Below are positions 42,320 through 52,034 of a stretch of DNA of 64,000 bases, piece by piece (within the stretch, counting starts at the first letter, position 1; the number at the start of each line of letters is the position of its first letter). The DNA lies in NCBI RefSeq assembly GCF_001936575.1, contig NZ_MSMP01000006.1:62001-126000 (forward strand), in the 5' to 3' direction. The position numbers were made by a program, and so were the translations under genes. The notes beneath the pieces are model-generated. The model made no database searches. It saw only the letters and a program-made list of their open reading frames with translations, and had not been told where the DNA came from. The stretch comes from Tenacibaculum agarivorans. GTDB lineage: Bacteria > Bacteroidota > Bacteroidia > Flavobacteriales > Flavobacteriaceae.

Positions 42320-43081
42320 ATGAAAATAGTATCCTATAATGTAAACGGAATCCGAGCTGCACTTAAAAAAGGCTTTACAGAGTGGTTGCAAGCTGCTAGT
42401 CCAGATGTGATTTGTATACAAGAAACTAAAGCACAAAAAGATCAAGTAAATCCAATGGATTTTGAACTAGCAGGTTATCCATACCAATATTGGTTTTCAG
42501 CTGAGAAAAAAGGATATTCTGGAGTTGCTATCTTTTGTAAAAAAGAACCAAATCATATAGAGTACGGAACGGGAATAGCTTCTATGGATAACGAAGGAAG
42601 AAATGTACGTGTAGATTATGACGAGGTTTCTATCATGAGCATGTACTTACCTTCAGGAACTAATAGCGAACGATTAGGCTTTAAGTTCAATTACATGGAT
42701 GAGATTTTGGAATATGCTTCTGAGTTGAGAAATACAATTCCAAATCTTGTCATCTGTGGAGACTATAATATTTGTCATGAAGAGATCGATATTCATAATC
42801 CAAAAATGAAAGGAGTTTCTGGTTTTTTACCAGAAGAACGAGAATGGTTAGGTAAGTTTATAGATAGTGGATTTATTGATAGTTTCCGTTTTAAAAATCC
42901 AGAGCGTCAAGAATATTCTTGGTGGAGTTATAGAGCTAATGCCAGAGCAAATAATAAAGGTTGGCGATTAGATTACTGCATGGTAACTGAACCATTGAAA
43001 GATAAAATATCTAGAGCCTATATCTTACCAGAAGCAAAACACTCAGATCACTGTCCAGTAGCAGTAGAATTTGAATTTTAG
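42320..43081 (+). CDS. xth: Exodeoxyribonuclease III / AP endonuclease
   Basis: 253 residues of the Xth family, which repairs abasic sites and trims 3' ends. Conserved blocks: SYNVNGIRAALKKGF, DVICIQETKAQ (catalytic Glu), GYSGVAIFCKKEP, LVICGDYNICHEEIDIHNPK (Asp/Asn), and KHSDHCPVAVEFEF (Asp-His). All metal and catalytic residues are visible and the length is normal. Its stop lies 10 bases before the start of the transglycosylase gene. A short GC hairpin without a T-run precedes it at about 42290-42306. Confidence 0.95.
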   Translation: MKIVSYNVNGIRAALKKGFTEWLQAASPDVICIQETKAQKDQVNPMDFELAGYPYQYWFSAEKKGYSGVAIFCKKEPNHIEYGTGIASMDNEGRNVRVDYDEVSIMSMYLPSGTNSERLGFKFNYMDEILEYASELRNTIPNLVICGDYNICHEEIDIHNPKMKGVSGFLPEEREWLGKFIDSGFIDSFRFKNPERQEYSWWSYRANARANNKGWRLDYCMVTEPLKDKISRAYILPEAKHSDHCPVAVEFEF

Positions 43082-43091
43082 TACTGTTTTT

Positions 43092-44405
43092 ATGAAAAAG
43101 TTCTTTGTCTTAACCATTTTTACTACTATTTCTACTCTTTTTGCACAACAACCTGTTGATTCAATTCAGAAGATTGATACGATTCAAAAAATCCAAATAG
43201 ATTCAATTCCTCAGCAAAAAGAAATAAAAGAACTGTATACAGATGATGATTTAAAACGAATTGATAGTCTTCTTGTAGAAGCTAAATTCAATTCTCCTTT
43301 ATTTGATAGTATTCCATACATTATTAACGATAAAGATATTGTTGTTGACGTTCCAAAAGTAGTTACACCAGAATTATTGAAAGAGCGATTAGCATTGATT
43401 AATGCTACTACGCCATTTAATCTATCTTTCAATCCTGCTTTAGAGCGATTGGTAAACAATTATATAAAGTATCGAAAAAAGTATTATCCAACATTAATGG
43501 CAAGAGCGAAATACTTCTTCCCCATTTTTGAAAAATATTTAGACTTATTCGACATTCCTTTGGAAATGAAATATCTAGCGGTTGTAGAATCTTCATTACG
43601 TCCACAAATTAAATCCAGAGTTGGTGCTACAGGTTTATGGCAGTTCATGTATGGAACAGGAAAACAATATAAACTAGCAGTAAATTCGTATGTAGATGAA
43701 CGACAAGACCCTGTAAAATCTACAATTGCAGCGTGTAAATATTTAAACTTTTTGCATGGTTTATTTAACGATTGGGATTTAGCTTTAGCAGCGTATAATT
43801 CAGGACCAGGAAATGTATTAAAAGCGATTAAAAGATCTGGAGGATATAAAAACTATTGGAATATCCGTCCTTTTTTACCTAGAGAAACAGCAGGCTATGT
43901 TCCTGCTTTTTATACTACTATGTATATCTTCAAATATGCTGAAGAACTAGGTATATATCCAGAATCACCTAAAGTATTTAACTTTCAAACGGATACTATT
44001 CAAGTAAAAAGAACAATTTCATTTCAACAGATTTCTGAAAAAACAGATATAGATACTGAGATGCTTGCTTTTTTAAATCCGCAGTATAAAATTGATGTTA
44101 TTCCTTATGTAAAGAATAAAAACTTTTCAATTCGTTTGCCAAGGAATAAAATGATAGATTTTCTATATAAAGAACAGGAAATTTATGCCTTAGCTGAAGC
44201 TGAAGACGCCAGTAGAGAAAAACCATTACCGAAGTATTTCGAGATGGATAAAAGAATACGTTATAAAGTAAGATCGGGTGATTATCTAGGTAAAATAGCG
44301 ATAAAATTTGGAGTAAGAGTAAAAGATATTAAACGTTGGAATAATATGAGAAATTCAAATCTAAGAGCAGGTCAACGTTTATATATTTATCCAAGAAGAA
44401 TGTAA
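43092..44405 (+). CDS. MltD-like lytic transglycosylase with LysM domain
   Basis: 437 residues from ATG at 43092, which begins a clear signal peptide (to about FAQQ, residue 20); the frame extends upstream to a TTG inside xth, which I reject. A disordered spacer (20-110) precedes an SLT goose-lysozyme-like domain (about 110-300) with the catalytic E166 in YLAVVESSLRP and GATGLWQFMYGTGKQY, LAAYNSGPGNVLKAI. A LysM peptidoglycan-binding module closes the protein (YKVRSGDYLGKIAIKFGVRVKDIKRWN). It cleaves glycan strands in the periplasm. Confidence 0.92.
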   Translation: MKKFFVLTIFTTISTLFAQQPVDSIQKIDTIQKIQIDSIPQQKEIKELYTDDDLKRIDSLLVEAKFNSPLFDSIPYIINDKDIVVDVPKVVTPELLKERLALINATTPFNLSFNPALERLVNNYIKYRKKYYPTLMARAKYFFPIFEKYLDLFDIPLEMKYLAVVESSLRPQIKSRVGATGLWQFMYGTGKQYKLAVNSYVDERQDPVKSTIAACKYLNFLHGLFNDWDLALAAYNSGPGNVLKAIKRSGGYKNYWNIRPFLPRETAGYVPAFYTTMYIFKYAEELGIYPESPKVFNFQTDTIQVKRTISFQQISEKTDIDTEMLAFLNPQYKIDVIPYVKNKNFSIRLPRNKMIDFLYKEQEIYALAEAEDASREKPLPKYFEMDKRIRYKVRSGDYLGKIAIKFGVRVKDIKRWNNMRNSNLRAGQRLYIYPRRM

Positions 44406-44459
44406 ATGGAATAATTATTGATCAACAAAAACAACTACAAACGAATAAAGACTATTATT

Positions 44460-45449
44460 ATGAAGAAACTTTACCTATTTTTTGTGGTGTTAGCGGCACT
44501 TCAAGGTTGTAAATCGGATGGTAAAAATGATATTATTTTACCTACTTCTACCGGTAATACAAACCAAATATTAGTGGTGATGAAAGGTAATGATTGGTTA
44601 GGTAAACCAGGAGATGAAGTGCGTTCCGTTTTTGGTGAGCATCAAGTAGGGCTGCCACAACCTGAAACATTACTTTCTGTGACACAAATAGACCCATCAG
44701 GATTTAAAAGCTTTATGCGAAATAACAAAGCAGTTTTATTATTTCAAAAGTCTGATAGTTCAGGTATTTCTATACTTAAAAACAAGTATGCTGCTCCACA
44801 AACTATAATTGTAGCTACCGCTAAAGATGAGTATGATCAAATTAATTTGATTAAAACTAGAGGTAAAGAAATAATGAAGTTGTTTAAAAATGAAGATATC
44901 AAATTCATTCAATCTATTTTTAAAAGAGAACGTGTAGATGTCTCGCAACTTAAAACAATAAAAAACTTAAATATTGATATTGATATTCCTGAGCGTTACC
45001 GTTTAGTTGACGATACAGGTGAATTCCTTTGGATGCGTCAGCATTTAAAAAGTGGAATTGCTAGAGGTGATGGAACCAATAATGTTTTAATCTATAGTGT
45101 TCCATTAACTGATGAATCAAAAATTGTAGATAATATTACTACTGTAAGAGATAGTATCGGTGAAAAGTATATTCCAGGAAGCCAAGAAGGTATGTTTATG
45201 ATTACGGAACAAGCTTACACGCCATTTACCTATGATGCCGAAATTAGTGGCAAAAAAGCATACGAAACTAGAGGTAAATGGGAAGTGAAGAATGATTTTA
45301 TGGCGGGTCCTTTCTTAAATTATACTATTGTTGATAAAGAAAACAATAGATTAATTGTTTTTGAAGGTTTTACCTATGCACCATCAGTTAATAAAAGAGA
45401 TTTCGTATTTGAATTAGAAGCGATAGGAAAATCATTAAAGATTAATTAA
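44460..45449 (+). CDS. DUF4837-family lipoprotein
   Basis: 329 residues from ATG at 44460; the longer frame begins with TTG and lacks a signal at its end. Lipobox LQGC (C17). The mature part with IIVVMKGNDWLG-like ILVVMKGNDWLGKPGDEVRSVFG, FLWMRQHLKSGIARGDGTNNVLIYSVPL and YETRGKWEVKNDFMAGPFLNYTIVDK is the DUF4837 family of Bacteroidota lipoproteins; function unknown. It is the last gene of the plus-strand run and ends at a convergent terminator. Confidence 0.85.
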   Translation: MKKLYLFFVVLAALQGCKSDGKNDIILPTSTGNTNQILVVMKGNDWLGKPGDEVRSVFGEHQVGLPQPETLLSVTQIDPSGFKSFMRNNKAVLLFQKSDSSGISILKNKYAAPQTIIVATAKDEYDQINLIKTRGKEIMKLFKNEDIKFIQSIFKRERVDVSQLKTIKNLNIDIDIPERYRLVDDTGEFLWMRQHLKSGIARGDGTNNVLIYSVPLTDESKIVDNITTVRDSIGEKYIPGSQEGMFMITEQAYTPFTYDAEISGKKAYETRGKWEVKNDFMAGPFLNYTIVDKENNRLIVFEGFTYAPSVNKRDFVFELEAIGKSLKIN

Positions 45450-45580
45450 TGATTTTGTTCTAAATAGTTTTATTGAAGTTGATTTAACACGTTTTTTTAG
45501 TGATTGGATTTATTCAAATCAATAGAAAAATTATTAGAACTAATAAGTGTTTTTATGCAAAATCCAAGCTAAATAATAAA

Positions 45581-45619
45581 AAAAGAGGTCGAATTTTAAT
45601 TTAAAATTCGACCTCTTTT
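45581..45619. terminator. Bidirectional terminator
   Basis: Perfect 19-bp stem AAAAGAGGTCGAATTTTAA (45581-45599) with its complement at 45601-45619, one-base centre, between convergent genes. A and T runs at both ends. Confidence 0.85.
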
Positions 45620-45645
45620 TTACGGAGTTATGTTAGTTGAAAAAC

Positions 45646-47025
45646 TTAATCATTAGCATACGCTTCCCATAAATCAAGTACATAACCATCAATTTTCTTT
45701 TGTTTCTCAATGCCATAATAGCGTTTAGCATAATCAAAAGCAGGTGACCAATTCCATTCTTTTTCTACTCCCATTAATTTAGCAGCTAGTATATGAGAGA
45801 ATTGAGCAGGTCCATTAACGTGTCTATATGTTGCAGACCAATTAGCATTGTCAGCTTTAGGTCTATCTGCATGTCGAATTCCCCATTCAGCCATACCAAT
45901 GTCTTCTGGCTTATATGGAGTAAGTGGAGCTCTGTCATCAGGATCCCATTTAGGTCCATTAGTTAAATCAACTTCAGCTTGTGAAACATAAAAATGTTGT
46001 TGATCATCTTGAAAAATGAAATGTTTTTCTTTATCTGCATACGCTAACATGTCAGTGTTGTTCAGAACTTTTGCAGCAAGTAAAAGAGGCATTTTTCTAC
46101 CCAAATTATGCCCACCATTATTATACCATTCACCGCCATTTTTTGCTACACCATATATGTCCAAACCATACTGAACCATTCGGATCAATAACAGTTCTTT
46201 TTCTTTGTCACTATAATCCAATTGTAAAGTGATTAAGCCTTCACCTGATTTTTTGGCAATATCTCTACCATAAGTAGGCATGTTACTTTTTGGATGTATA
46301 TCACGTTGTACCCATTCAGTACAGTGTTCTAACCATACTCTTTCGTAATTTTCTTGTACATCTAAAATATCAGGTTCATTCCCTAGCTTAGGGTGTTTAC
46401 CTAAAACATCATAATTTAAATCATTCACCGTAGCAATAATGCTTTTATCACTTCCTGTATACGGTGGACGAAATGCTCCTTTAGGTGGTGCTTTGTCAAG
46501 TACAGTTACAACTACAGCATGTTGTATAATTGGTCTTCCTCTGTTACTTTCTGTAGAAATAGATTTAACAATAGAAGAACCTGATTTTACAATAAGTGCA
46601 GTAGATGTATATCCAGGATCTACATTCAAACTAGCTTTAAATTTCATATCTCTAGGTTCACTATCGTAACCTTGAGAATTACTTTCTTCAGGGTTGATCA
46701 TTGTACCATTAATTACCCTTTGTGTATTGGTAATTGTAGATTCAGGTAAAATTTGTTCAATATTAACATCTGCTCCATTATTATGTACCCAGTAGTCACC
46801 ATTTGCAAATTGCCCTACCTCATAATTTTCAGAAAATTTAAAAATAAAAGTTCCATTATAAATGTCTAAGGATTTCATCTGATTTGAATCAGCAGATGCG
46901 TCAGGTGTTACTGATGTAGAATCATCATCTGGAATTTGATCTTGGATTTCATCTTTCGAAGAACAGGAGTGTAAAGTAATAAACAGTGTAATTACTAGTA
47001 ATTTGAGGATTACATTTGATTTCAT
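45646..47025 (-). CDS. Surface-type lipoprotein of unknown enzyme-like fold
   Basis: 459 residues with a lipoprotein signal (lipobox LHSC, C21) and the acidic run SSKDEIQDQIPDDDS, matching the K-(D/E)-rich export signal of surface-exposed Bacteroidota lipoproteins. A beta-rich N-terminal region (50-190) precedes a helical C-terminal region (190-459) with NNGGHNLGRKMPLLLAAKVL and TYRHVNGPAQFSHILAAKLMG that look like an (alpha/alpha) toroid, a fold of polysaccharide lyases and related enzymes. No catalytic signature is recognised, so lyase activity is only a thought. Confidence 0.6.
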   Translation of the reverse strand: MKSNVILKLLVITLFITLHSCSSKDEIQDQIPDDDSTSVTPDASADSNQMKSLDIYNGTFIFKFSENYEVGQFANGDYWVHNNGADVNIEQILPESTITNTQRVINGTMINPEESNSQGYDSEPRDMKFKASLNVDPGYTSTALIVKSGSSIVKSISTESNRGRPIIQHAVVVTVLDKAPPKGAFRPPYTGSDKSIIATVNDLNYDVLGKHPKLGNEPDILDVQENYERVWLEHCTEWVQRDIHPKSNMPTYGRDIAKKSGEGLITLQLDYSDKEKELLLIRMVQYGLDIYGVAKNGGEWYNNGGHNLGRKMPLLLAAKVLNNTDMLAYADKEKHFIFQDDQQHFYVSQAEVDLTNGPKWDPDDRAPLTPYKPEDIGMAEWGIRHADRPKADNANWSATYRHVNGPAQFSHILAAKLMGVEKEWNWSPAFDYAKRYYGIEKQKKIDGYVLDLWEAYAND

Positions 47026-47302
47026 TTTATTTTTTGATTTATTATAGTTAGCCTCAAAATTATCTTAAAAAAGACGAGTTAACCTCCCCTTTTTTAGTGA
47101 TTTTTTACATAGAAAAGCTCTAAATCTAAGGTTGATAAATAGAAGGTATTTGATTGTTATTACAACTTTTACAGTAAGAATGGTCTATTATTCATTATAG
47201 AAAACAAATTACAACACTAAAAATTAGCTTTTTATTTCTATTTTTACGCTCATGTGTACAATAGATGCTGAAATTAGATGTTGTACATGTAGAGCGGATT
47301 TT

Positions 47303-49528
47303 ATGAAAAAAACAATCAAACCAATAATTCTTAGTGTATTTATAGTTAGTGTTTTGCTTTCTTGTAGTACAAAAAAAGATACTGTAATCAACAGAAATTT
47401 TCATGCATTAACAACAAAATTTAATGTGTTGTTTCATGGTGAACAAGCTTTTGAAAAAGGGCTAAAAGGTATCGAAACAAATTACGAGGATAATTTTTGG
47501 AAAAGATTACCTATCGAACCTATAAAATTCAACGAACGAAATATAGGAGAGTTACGATTAGGTAGTGGTTTTGACGATGACAACAAAGAGAATAAAGCGT
47601 CTACACCATTCGATAGAGCTGAGGAAAAAGCGACTAAAGCAATCCAAAAACACTCTATGAATATTAATGGATATGAAAAAAATAGACAAGTAGATAATGC
47701 TTATTTATTATTAGGAAAAGCGAGATATTATACACAACGATTTATTCCTTCGATTGAAGCATTTAATTACATCATTGCAAATTATCCCAAAGCCGATTTA
47801 ATCTACGATACTAAAGTTTGGAGAGCTAAAGCAAACGTTCGATTAGAAAATGAAAAATTGGCTATAGAATCACTAAAGCTTCTTGTAGATTTAGATCAAA
47901 ATGAAAAAAATCTTACAGGTGTACAGCGTCAATCAGCATTTACAGCGTTAGCAATGGCGTATGAGAAAACAGATACAATTCAAAAAGTTATTGATAACTT
48001 AAAAAAATCTGTTGTATTTGTTGACAATGCACAAACGGCAAGAAACTATTTTGTGTTAGGGCAAATTTACAGCGAGTTAAACCGAAAAGATTCTGCAAGA
48101 ATGGTTTTTAAACTTTTAGCAGGAAAACGCAGTACACCAAGAAAATATAAAATACATGCGTATCTAGAACTCGTAAAAAATAGTCATAAAGATTCTTCAA
48201 GTTTAGGACTCATAGGTAGACTAAAAAAATTAACTCGAAACCCTGATAATAGAAAGTATCATAACGAATTATATTACCAATTAGGAGTCTTAGAAGAAAG
48301 AAGAGATAGCACCAATCAAGCTATTGAATATTATTTAAAATCATTAGAAGCTAAAAAAAACACGAATTATCAAAAAACCTATGCTTATGAAAGCTTAGGG
48401 AATATTTATTTTAAAAAGCAAGATTACTTGTTAGCTGGAACTTTTTATGATAGTGTATTACAAGCAACAACAGAAGAGTTTGAAAATGAAAAAAGGATCC
48501 GAAGAATAAAAAGAAAACAAAAAGGATTAGAAAAACTTAAAGATTTTGAAGAACTTGTTAAGGTAAATGATAGCATTATCAATATAGCTAAAATGTCTAC
48601 TGAAGAGCAAACAGCTTTTTTTGAAAAGCATATTGAAGCCTTAAAAGAGGAAGATGAAAAGAGAAGGCAAAAATTGGCAAATTCTCAAGATTTTGGAAGT
48701 CAATTTGCAGGTGGAAATGGTGCTCCTATAGGTAGCAATGATAAGAATAGCAAATGGTATTTTTATAATGCACAATCCAAAGGTTTCGGAAAAGTGAATT
48801 TTACCAAGGTTTGGGGAAAAAGAGAACTAGCAGATAATTGGAGATGGTCAAACAAAACAAAAGTTTCTGAAGAAGCAGAGGAAGATGTGGAAGAAGAAGT
48901 TGAAAAAATAGATAGTAGATATGAAGTGTCTACATATTTAGATGCAATTCCTAAAGAACCAGGAGCGGTAGAAAATCTAGAAAAGGAAAGAAATGACGCT
49001 TTATATCAATTAGGACTGATTTATAAAGAACAGTTTAAAAATCCAGGGTTGGCTATTGAAAAATTAGAGCGTTTACTAACTTTAAATGTTAAAGAAGAAC
49101 TTAAATTACCAATTCATTACCATTTATTTCAGCTTTATCAAAGAACCAACAAAGAAGATAAAGCACAAGAGAAGAAGAATTTGATCCTAAATAATTATGC
49201 AGATTCTCAATTTGCTCAAATTTTAAAAAATCCTGACACTAAGTTAGATAGCCAAATAAAAGTTAGTGAAATAGATAAACAATATAAAGAAATTTACAGG
49301 ATGTATAAGTTCAATATGAACGAAGAAGCTGTAAATGAGATAGATAAATTAGGTGATAAAGTAGAAAAATCAGAATTAATTGCTAAATTTGCTTTACTCA
49401 GGGCAATGTGCCTAGGAAAATACAAAAGTAAAGAAGAGTATAAAAAGGCCTTAGAATTTGTAGCATTTAAATATGCAAATCAGATTGAAGGTCAAAAAGC
49501 AAACGAAATTATTAACCTATTAAAATAA
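47303..49528 (+). CDS. sprE: SprE/PorW-like TPR lipoprotein (type IX secretion, gliding)
   Basis: 741 residues from ATG at 47303; an upstream frame to 47252 encodes a Cys-rich stretch that is not a signal peptide. Lipobox LLSC (C21). The mature start, STKKDTVINRNFHALTTKFNVLFHGEQAFEKGLKGIETNYEDNFWKRLPIEP, is the SprE hallmark, followed by TPR repeats (AYLLLGKARYYTQRFIPSIEAFNYIIANYP and others) and the conserved KWYFYNAQSKGFGKVNFTKVWGKRELADNWR block. SprE/PorW is a periplasmic-side lipoprotein required for type IX secretion and gliding. The bactofilin gene follows after 9 bases. Confidence 0.93.
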   Translation: MKKTIKPIILSVFIVSVLLSCSTKKDTVINRNFHALTTKFNVLFHGEQAFEKGLKGIETNYEDNFWKRLPIEPIKFNERNIGELRLGSGFDDDNKENKASTPFDRAEEKATKAIQKHSMNINGYEKNRQVDNAYLLLGKARYYTQRFIPSIEAFNYIIANYPKADLIYDTKVWRAKANVRLENEKLAIESLKLLVDLDQNEKNLTGVQRQSAFTALAMAYEKTDTIQKVIDNLKKSVVFVDNAQTARNYFVLGQIYSELNRKDSARMVFKLLAGKRSTPRKYKIHAYLELVKNSHKDSSSLGLIGRLKKLTRNPDNRKYHNELYYQLGVLEERRDSTNQAIEYYLKSLEAKKNTNYQKTYAYESLGNIYFKKQDYLLAGTFYDSVLQATTEEFENEKRIRRIKRKQKGLEKLKDFEELVKVNDSIINIAKMSTEEQTAFFEKHIEALKEEDEKRRQKLANSQDFGSQFAGGNGAPIGSNDKNSKWYFYNAQSKGFGKVNFTKVWGKRELADNWRWSNKTKVSEEAEEDVEEEVEKIDSRYEVSTYLDAIPKEPGAVENLEKERNDALYQLGLIYKEQFKNPGLAIEKLERLLTLNVKEELKLPIHYHLFQLYQRTNKEDKAQEKKNLILNNYADSQFAQILKNPDTKLDSQIKVSEIDKQYKEIYRMYKFNMNEEAVNEIDKLGDKVEKSELIAKFALLRAMCLGKYKSKEEYKKALEFVAFKYANQIEGQKANEIINLLK

Positions 49529-49537
49529 TTCCCAAAA

Positions 49538-49963
49538 ATGTTTAACAATAAAAACAAAAAAGAAACTACGGTTGAAAAAAAGACAACAGGTAGAAATGTA
49601 ATTGGTAAAGGGACTAAAATTACTGGAGATTTAATATCTGAAGGAGACTTTAGAATAGATGGTACTTTAGAAGGTACATTAAAAACTAATGGAAGAGTTA
49701 TTATTGGACATGACGGTTTCATTAATGGAACGGTAGAATGTAGTAACGCAGATGTAGAAGGAAAGTTTTCAGGCGATTTTAATGTTGCAAATACGTTAAC
49801 TGCAAAATCTACAGCAAATATTACTGGTAACGTAAATGTTGGGCAAATTTCAACTGAACCAGGAGCAGCTTTTAATGCAACCTGTAATATGAAAGGTGCA
49901 GTAAAAGAATTAGCTAAGAAAACTACTGATGTCCAAAAGGGAAAACAAAAATCAGTATCATAA
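49538..49963 (+). CDS. Bactofilin
   Basis: 141 residues: short Lys-rich tails around a right-handed beta-helix core (about 22-115) made of G/V/I-containing rungs (NVIGKGTKITGDLISEGDFRIDGTLEGTLKTNGRVIIGHDG). Bactofilins polymerise into membrane-associated cytoskeletal filaments without nucleotides and affect cell shape or peptidoglycan enzymes. Length is normal. The gene lies directly after sprE and overlaps atpZ by 35 bases, so these unrelated functions share a transcript. Confidence 0.92.
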   Translation: MFNNKNKKETTVEKKTTGRNVIGKGTKITGDLISEGDFRIDGTLEGTLKTNGRVIIGHDGFINGTVECSNADVEGKFSGDFNVANTLTAKSTANITGNVNVGQISTEPGAAFNATCNMKGAVKELAKKTTDVQKGKQKSVS

Positions 49964-50159
49964 ATATATACGCTTTAGCGGTATAGCTATTCAAATGGGG
50001 GGTACTATTTATCTAGGTAGTTTATTAGGTAAATGGTTAGATGGAAAGTACCCAAACTCAGATGAAATCTATACTAAAGTTTGTACCTTAGCTGCCGTTT
50101 TTATGGCTATGTATGCCGTAATCAAACAGGTGTCAAATATTTCTAAAGATAATGATTAA
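49929..50159 (+). CDS. atpZ: AtpZ/AtpI-family ATPase accessory protein
   Basis: 76 residues with two transmembrane helices: FSGIAIQMGGTIYLGSLLGKWLDGKY and TKVCTLAAVFMAMYAVIKQV. Family members help assemble the c-ring or import magnesium for the F-type ATPase. The GxxxGxxLGxWLD motif is characteristic. The start is an ATG 35 bases inside the bactofilin gene; the next gene begins 8 bases before this stop. Position at the head of the atp operon supports the call. Confidence 0.88.
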   Translation: MSKRENKNQYHKYIRFSGIAIQMGGTIYLGSLLGKWLDGKYPNSDEIYTKVCTLAAVFMAMYAVIKQVSNISKDND

Positions 50160-50526
50160 GCGTATTGTATTATTTATAGCTGCTATAGTTCTTCTATTCA
50201 TCGTAAGTTATTTTTTAAATAGTTATTTAGTAGAAGAAAACCACTTTCCATTCTCGTTATTTAGTGTGTACTTATTCCATGCCATTGCAGCCTCAATAGT
50301 ATATGCTATTGTAGAGTTGGTAGCAGATAAATTACCGAATCAAGCAGGTTATGCCTATCTAGCATCCATATTTATAAAAATAGGATTTTTCGTGCTTATT
50401 TTTAATACTTCAGTATTTGGAGAAAACATTCTAACCAAGCCTGAACGATTTTCTTTAGTTGTCCCATTATTCTTGTTTTTAATAACAGAAGCAATAATGG
50501 TTTCCAAACTCCTAAACAGCAAGTAG
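50152..50526 (+). CDS. Four-helix membrane protein before atpB (DUF6168-like)
   Basis: 124 residues with four transmembrane helices (about 4-22, 35-57, 65-85, 98-118). It occupies the position of the uncI/AtpI-type subunit ahead of atpB, as in other flavobacteria, and overlaps atpZ by 8 bases. I recall the family as DUF6168, function unknown; the name is from memory. Position suggests a membrane helper of ATP synthase assembly, but I see no motif for it. Confidence 0.7.
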   Translation: MIKRIVLFIAAIVLLFIVSYFLNSYLVEENHFPFSLFSVYLFHAIAASIVYAIVELVADKLPNQAGYAYLASIFIKIGFFVLIFNTSVFGENILTKPERFSLVVPLFLFLITEAIMVSKLLNSK

Positions 50527-50581
50527 TTTAGTTTCTTTCCACTCAATTTTTCAACTGCAAAAAACTATATCTCAAAAAGAG

Positions 50582-50611
50582 TTTGTAGTTTTAATTAAAT
50601 GTGTACCTTTG
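50582..50611 (+). promoter_or_regulatory. atpB promoter (-33 TTTG, -7 TACCTTTG)
   Basis: TTTG at 50582-50585 and TACCTTTG at 50604-50611, separated by 18 bases, close to the Bacteroidota sigma consensus spacing. Transcription would begin about 37 bases before the atpB ATG. This promoter makes the long TTG-started reading of atpB (from 50609) unlikely. Confidence 0.75.
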
Positions 50612-50653
50612 CACGGAAATTTAGAGACCATAAATTCTATATTTAGTAAAGGT

Positions 50654-51784
50654 ATGATGATAGCAAAAAAATCTATCAAATGTTTAGCAATACTAGCAAT
50701 AGTATTTTCTTCATTAAACGTTTTCGCTGGAGGAGGCGGAAATTCTGAAAAAGGAGGACAGATTAATACTCCTGAAGATATCAAAGGTTATATCAAACAT
50801 CACTTAGCTGATTCTCATGACTTTTCTTTGTATTCATATACAAATGAAGCAGGAGAAAGAAAGCATGTAGGTTTTCCATTACCTGTTATTGTTTGGACGA
50901 GCAAAGGATTGAAAACTTTCATGTCATCTAAATTTCATCATAATGATGATGGACATGTAGTTGTAGATGCTGGTGACGTAAAGTTAGCTAAAATTCATAG
51001 TAAGATTTATGAATTGAATGAAGGTGTAGAGCACGTTGCTTTTGACGATCATCATCATGCAACAAATGCACATAAAGTATTAGATTTTTCTATTACTAAA
51101 AGTGTTTTTGGAATGTTAGTGGCTGGGTTATTAATGTTTTTAGGATTTGGTTCTTTAGCTAAAGGATATAAAAAAGGAGCTATTCCAACTGGAGTTGGAC
51201 GTGTATTAGAGCCTTTAGTATTATACGTAAGAGACGAAATAGCAAGGCCAAATATTGGTGAGAAAAAATATAAAAGATTTATGCCTTATTTATTAACGGT
51301 GTTTTTCTTTATCTGGATATTAAATTTATTAGGGTTAACTCCAATAGGGTTTAATGTTACTGGGCAAATTGCAGTTACTATATGTTTAGCATTATTCACA
51401 GCAGTAATTTACTTAACAAGCGGTTCAAAAGATTTCTGGGCGCATACGCTTTGGATGCCTGGTGTACCTGTTGTGTTAAGACCAATTTTAGCAGTAATAG
51501 AATTAGTAGGGTTTGTGTTAATTAAACCATTCTCTCTTTTAGTGCGTTTATTTGCAAACATTACTGCGGGGCACTTTGTAGTAATGAGCTTAATAGCGTT
51601 AATGATTGTGCTTAAGAAAGACTTCGGTCCTGTTGCTTCAACAGGAATGTCATTTGTATTAGCTACATTCATTATGGTAATAGAAGTTTTAGTGGCGTTT
51701 TTACAAGCGTTTATCTTTACCATGTTATCTGCCTTATTTATTGGAATGGCAGTAGAAGAGCATGAACATGATCATGCACATTAA
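50654..51784 (+). CDS. atpB: ATP synthase subunit a
   Basis: 376 residues from ATG at 50654 (the adjacent ATG at 50657 is equally possible). An N-terminal signal-like helix (CLAILAIVFSSLNVFAGG) is followed by a periplasmic, His-rich extension (about 25-150) before the usual membrane domain of five helices. The essential Arg is in LLVRLFANITAGH; LLGLTPIGFNVTG is also typical. The C-terminus is EEHEHDHAH. The extension is usual in Bacteroidota. Subunit a forms the proton path next to the c-ring. Confidence 0.95.
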   Translation: MMIAKKSIKCLAILAIVFSSLNVFAGGGGNSEKGGQINTPEDIKGYIKHHLADSHDFSLYSYTNEAGERKHVGFPLPVIVWTSKGLKTFMSSKFHHNDDGHVVVDAGDVKLAKIHSKIYELNEGVEHVAFDDHHHATNAHKVLDFSITKSVFGMLVAGLLMFLGFGSLAKGYKKGAIPTGVGRVLEPLVLYVRDEIARPNIGEKKYKRFMPYLLTVFFFIWILNLLGLTPIGFNVTGQIAVTICLALFTAVIYLTSGSKDFWAHTLWMPGVPVVLRPILAVIELVGFVLIKPFSLLVRLFANITAGHFVVMSLIALMIVLKKDFGPVASTGMSFVLATFIMVIEVLVAFLQAFIFTMLSALFIGMAVEEHEHDHAH

Positions 51785-51806
51785 TTTAGAATAAGAATTT
51801 GTTTAA

Positions 51807-52013
<207 letters not shown>

Positions 52014-52034
52014 TCTCCAGAAGAAACAAAAAGC

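Noticed and set aside
47252..47302. Upstream extension of SprE with a CC/CxC stretch
   Set aside because: The extension would hide the lipoprotein signal; the ATG at 47303 gives a proper signal and lipobox.
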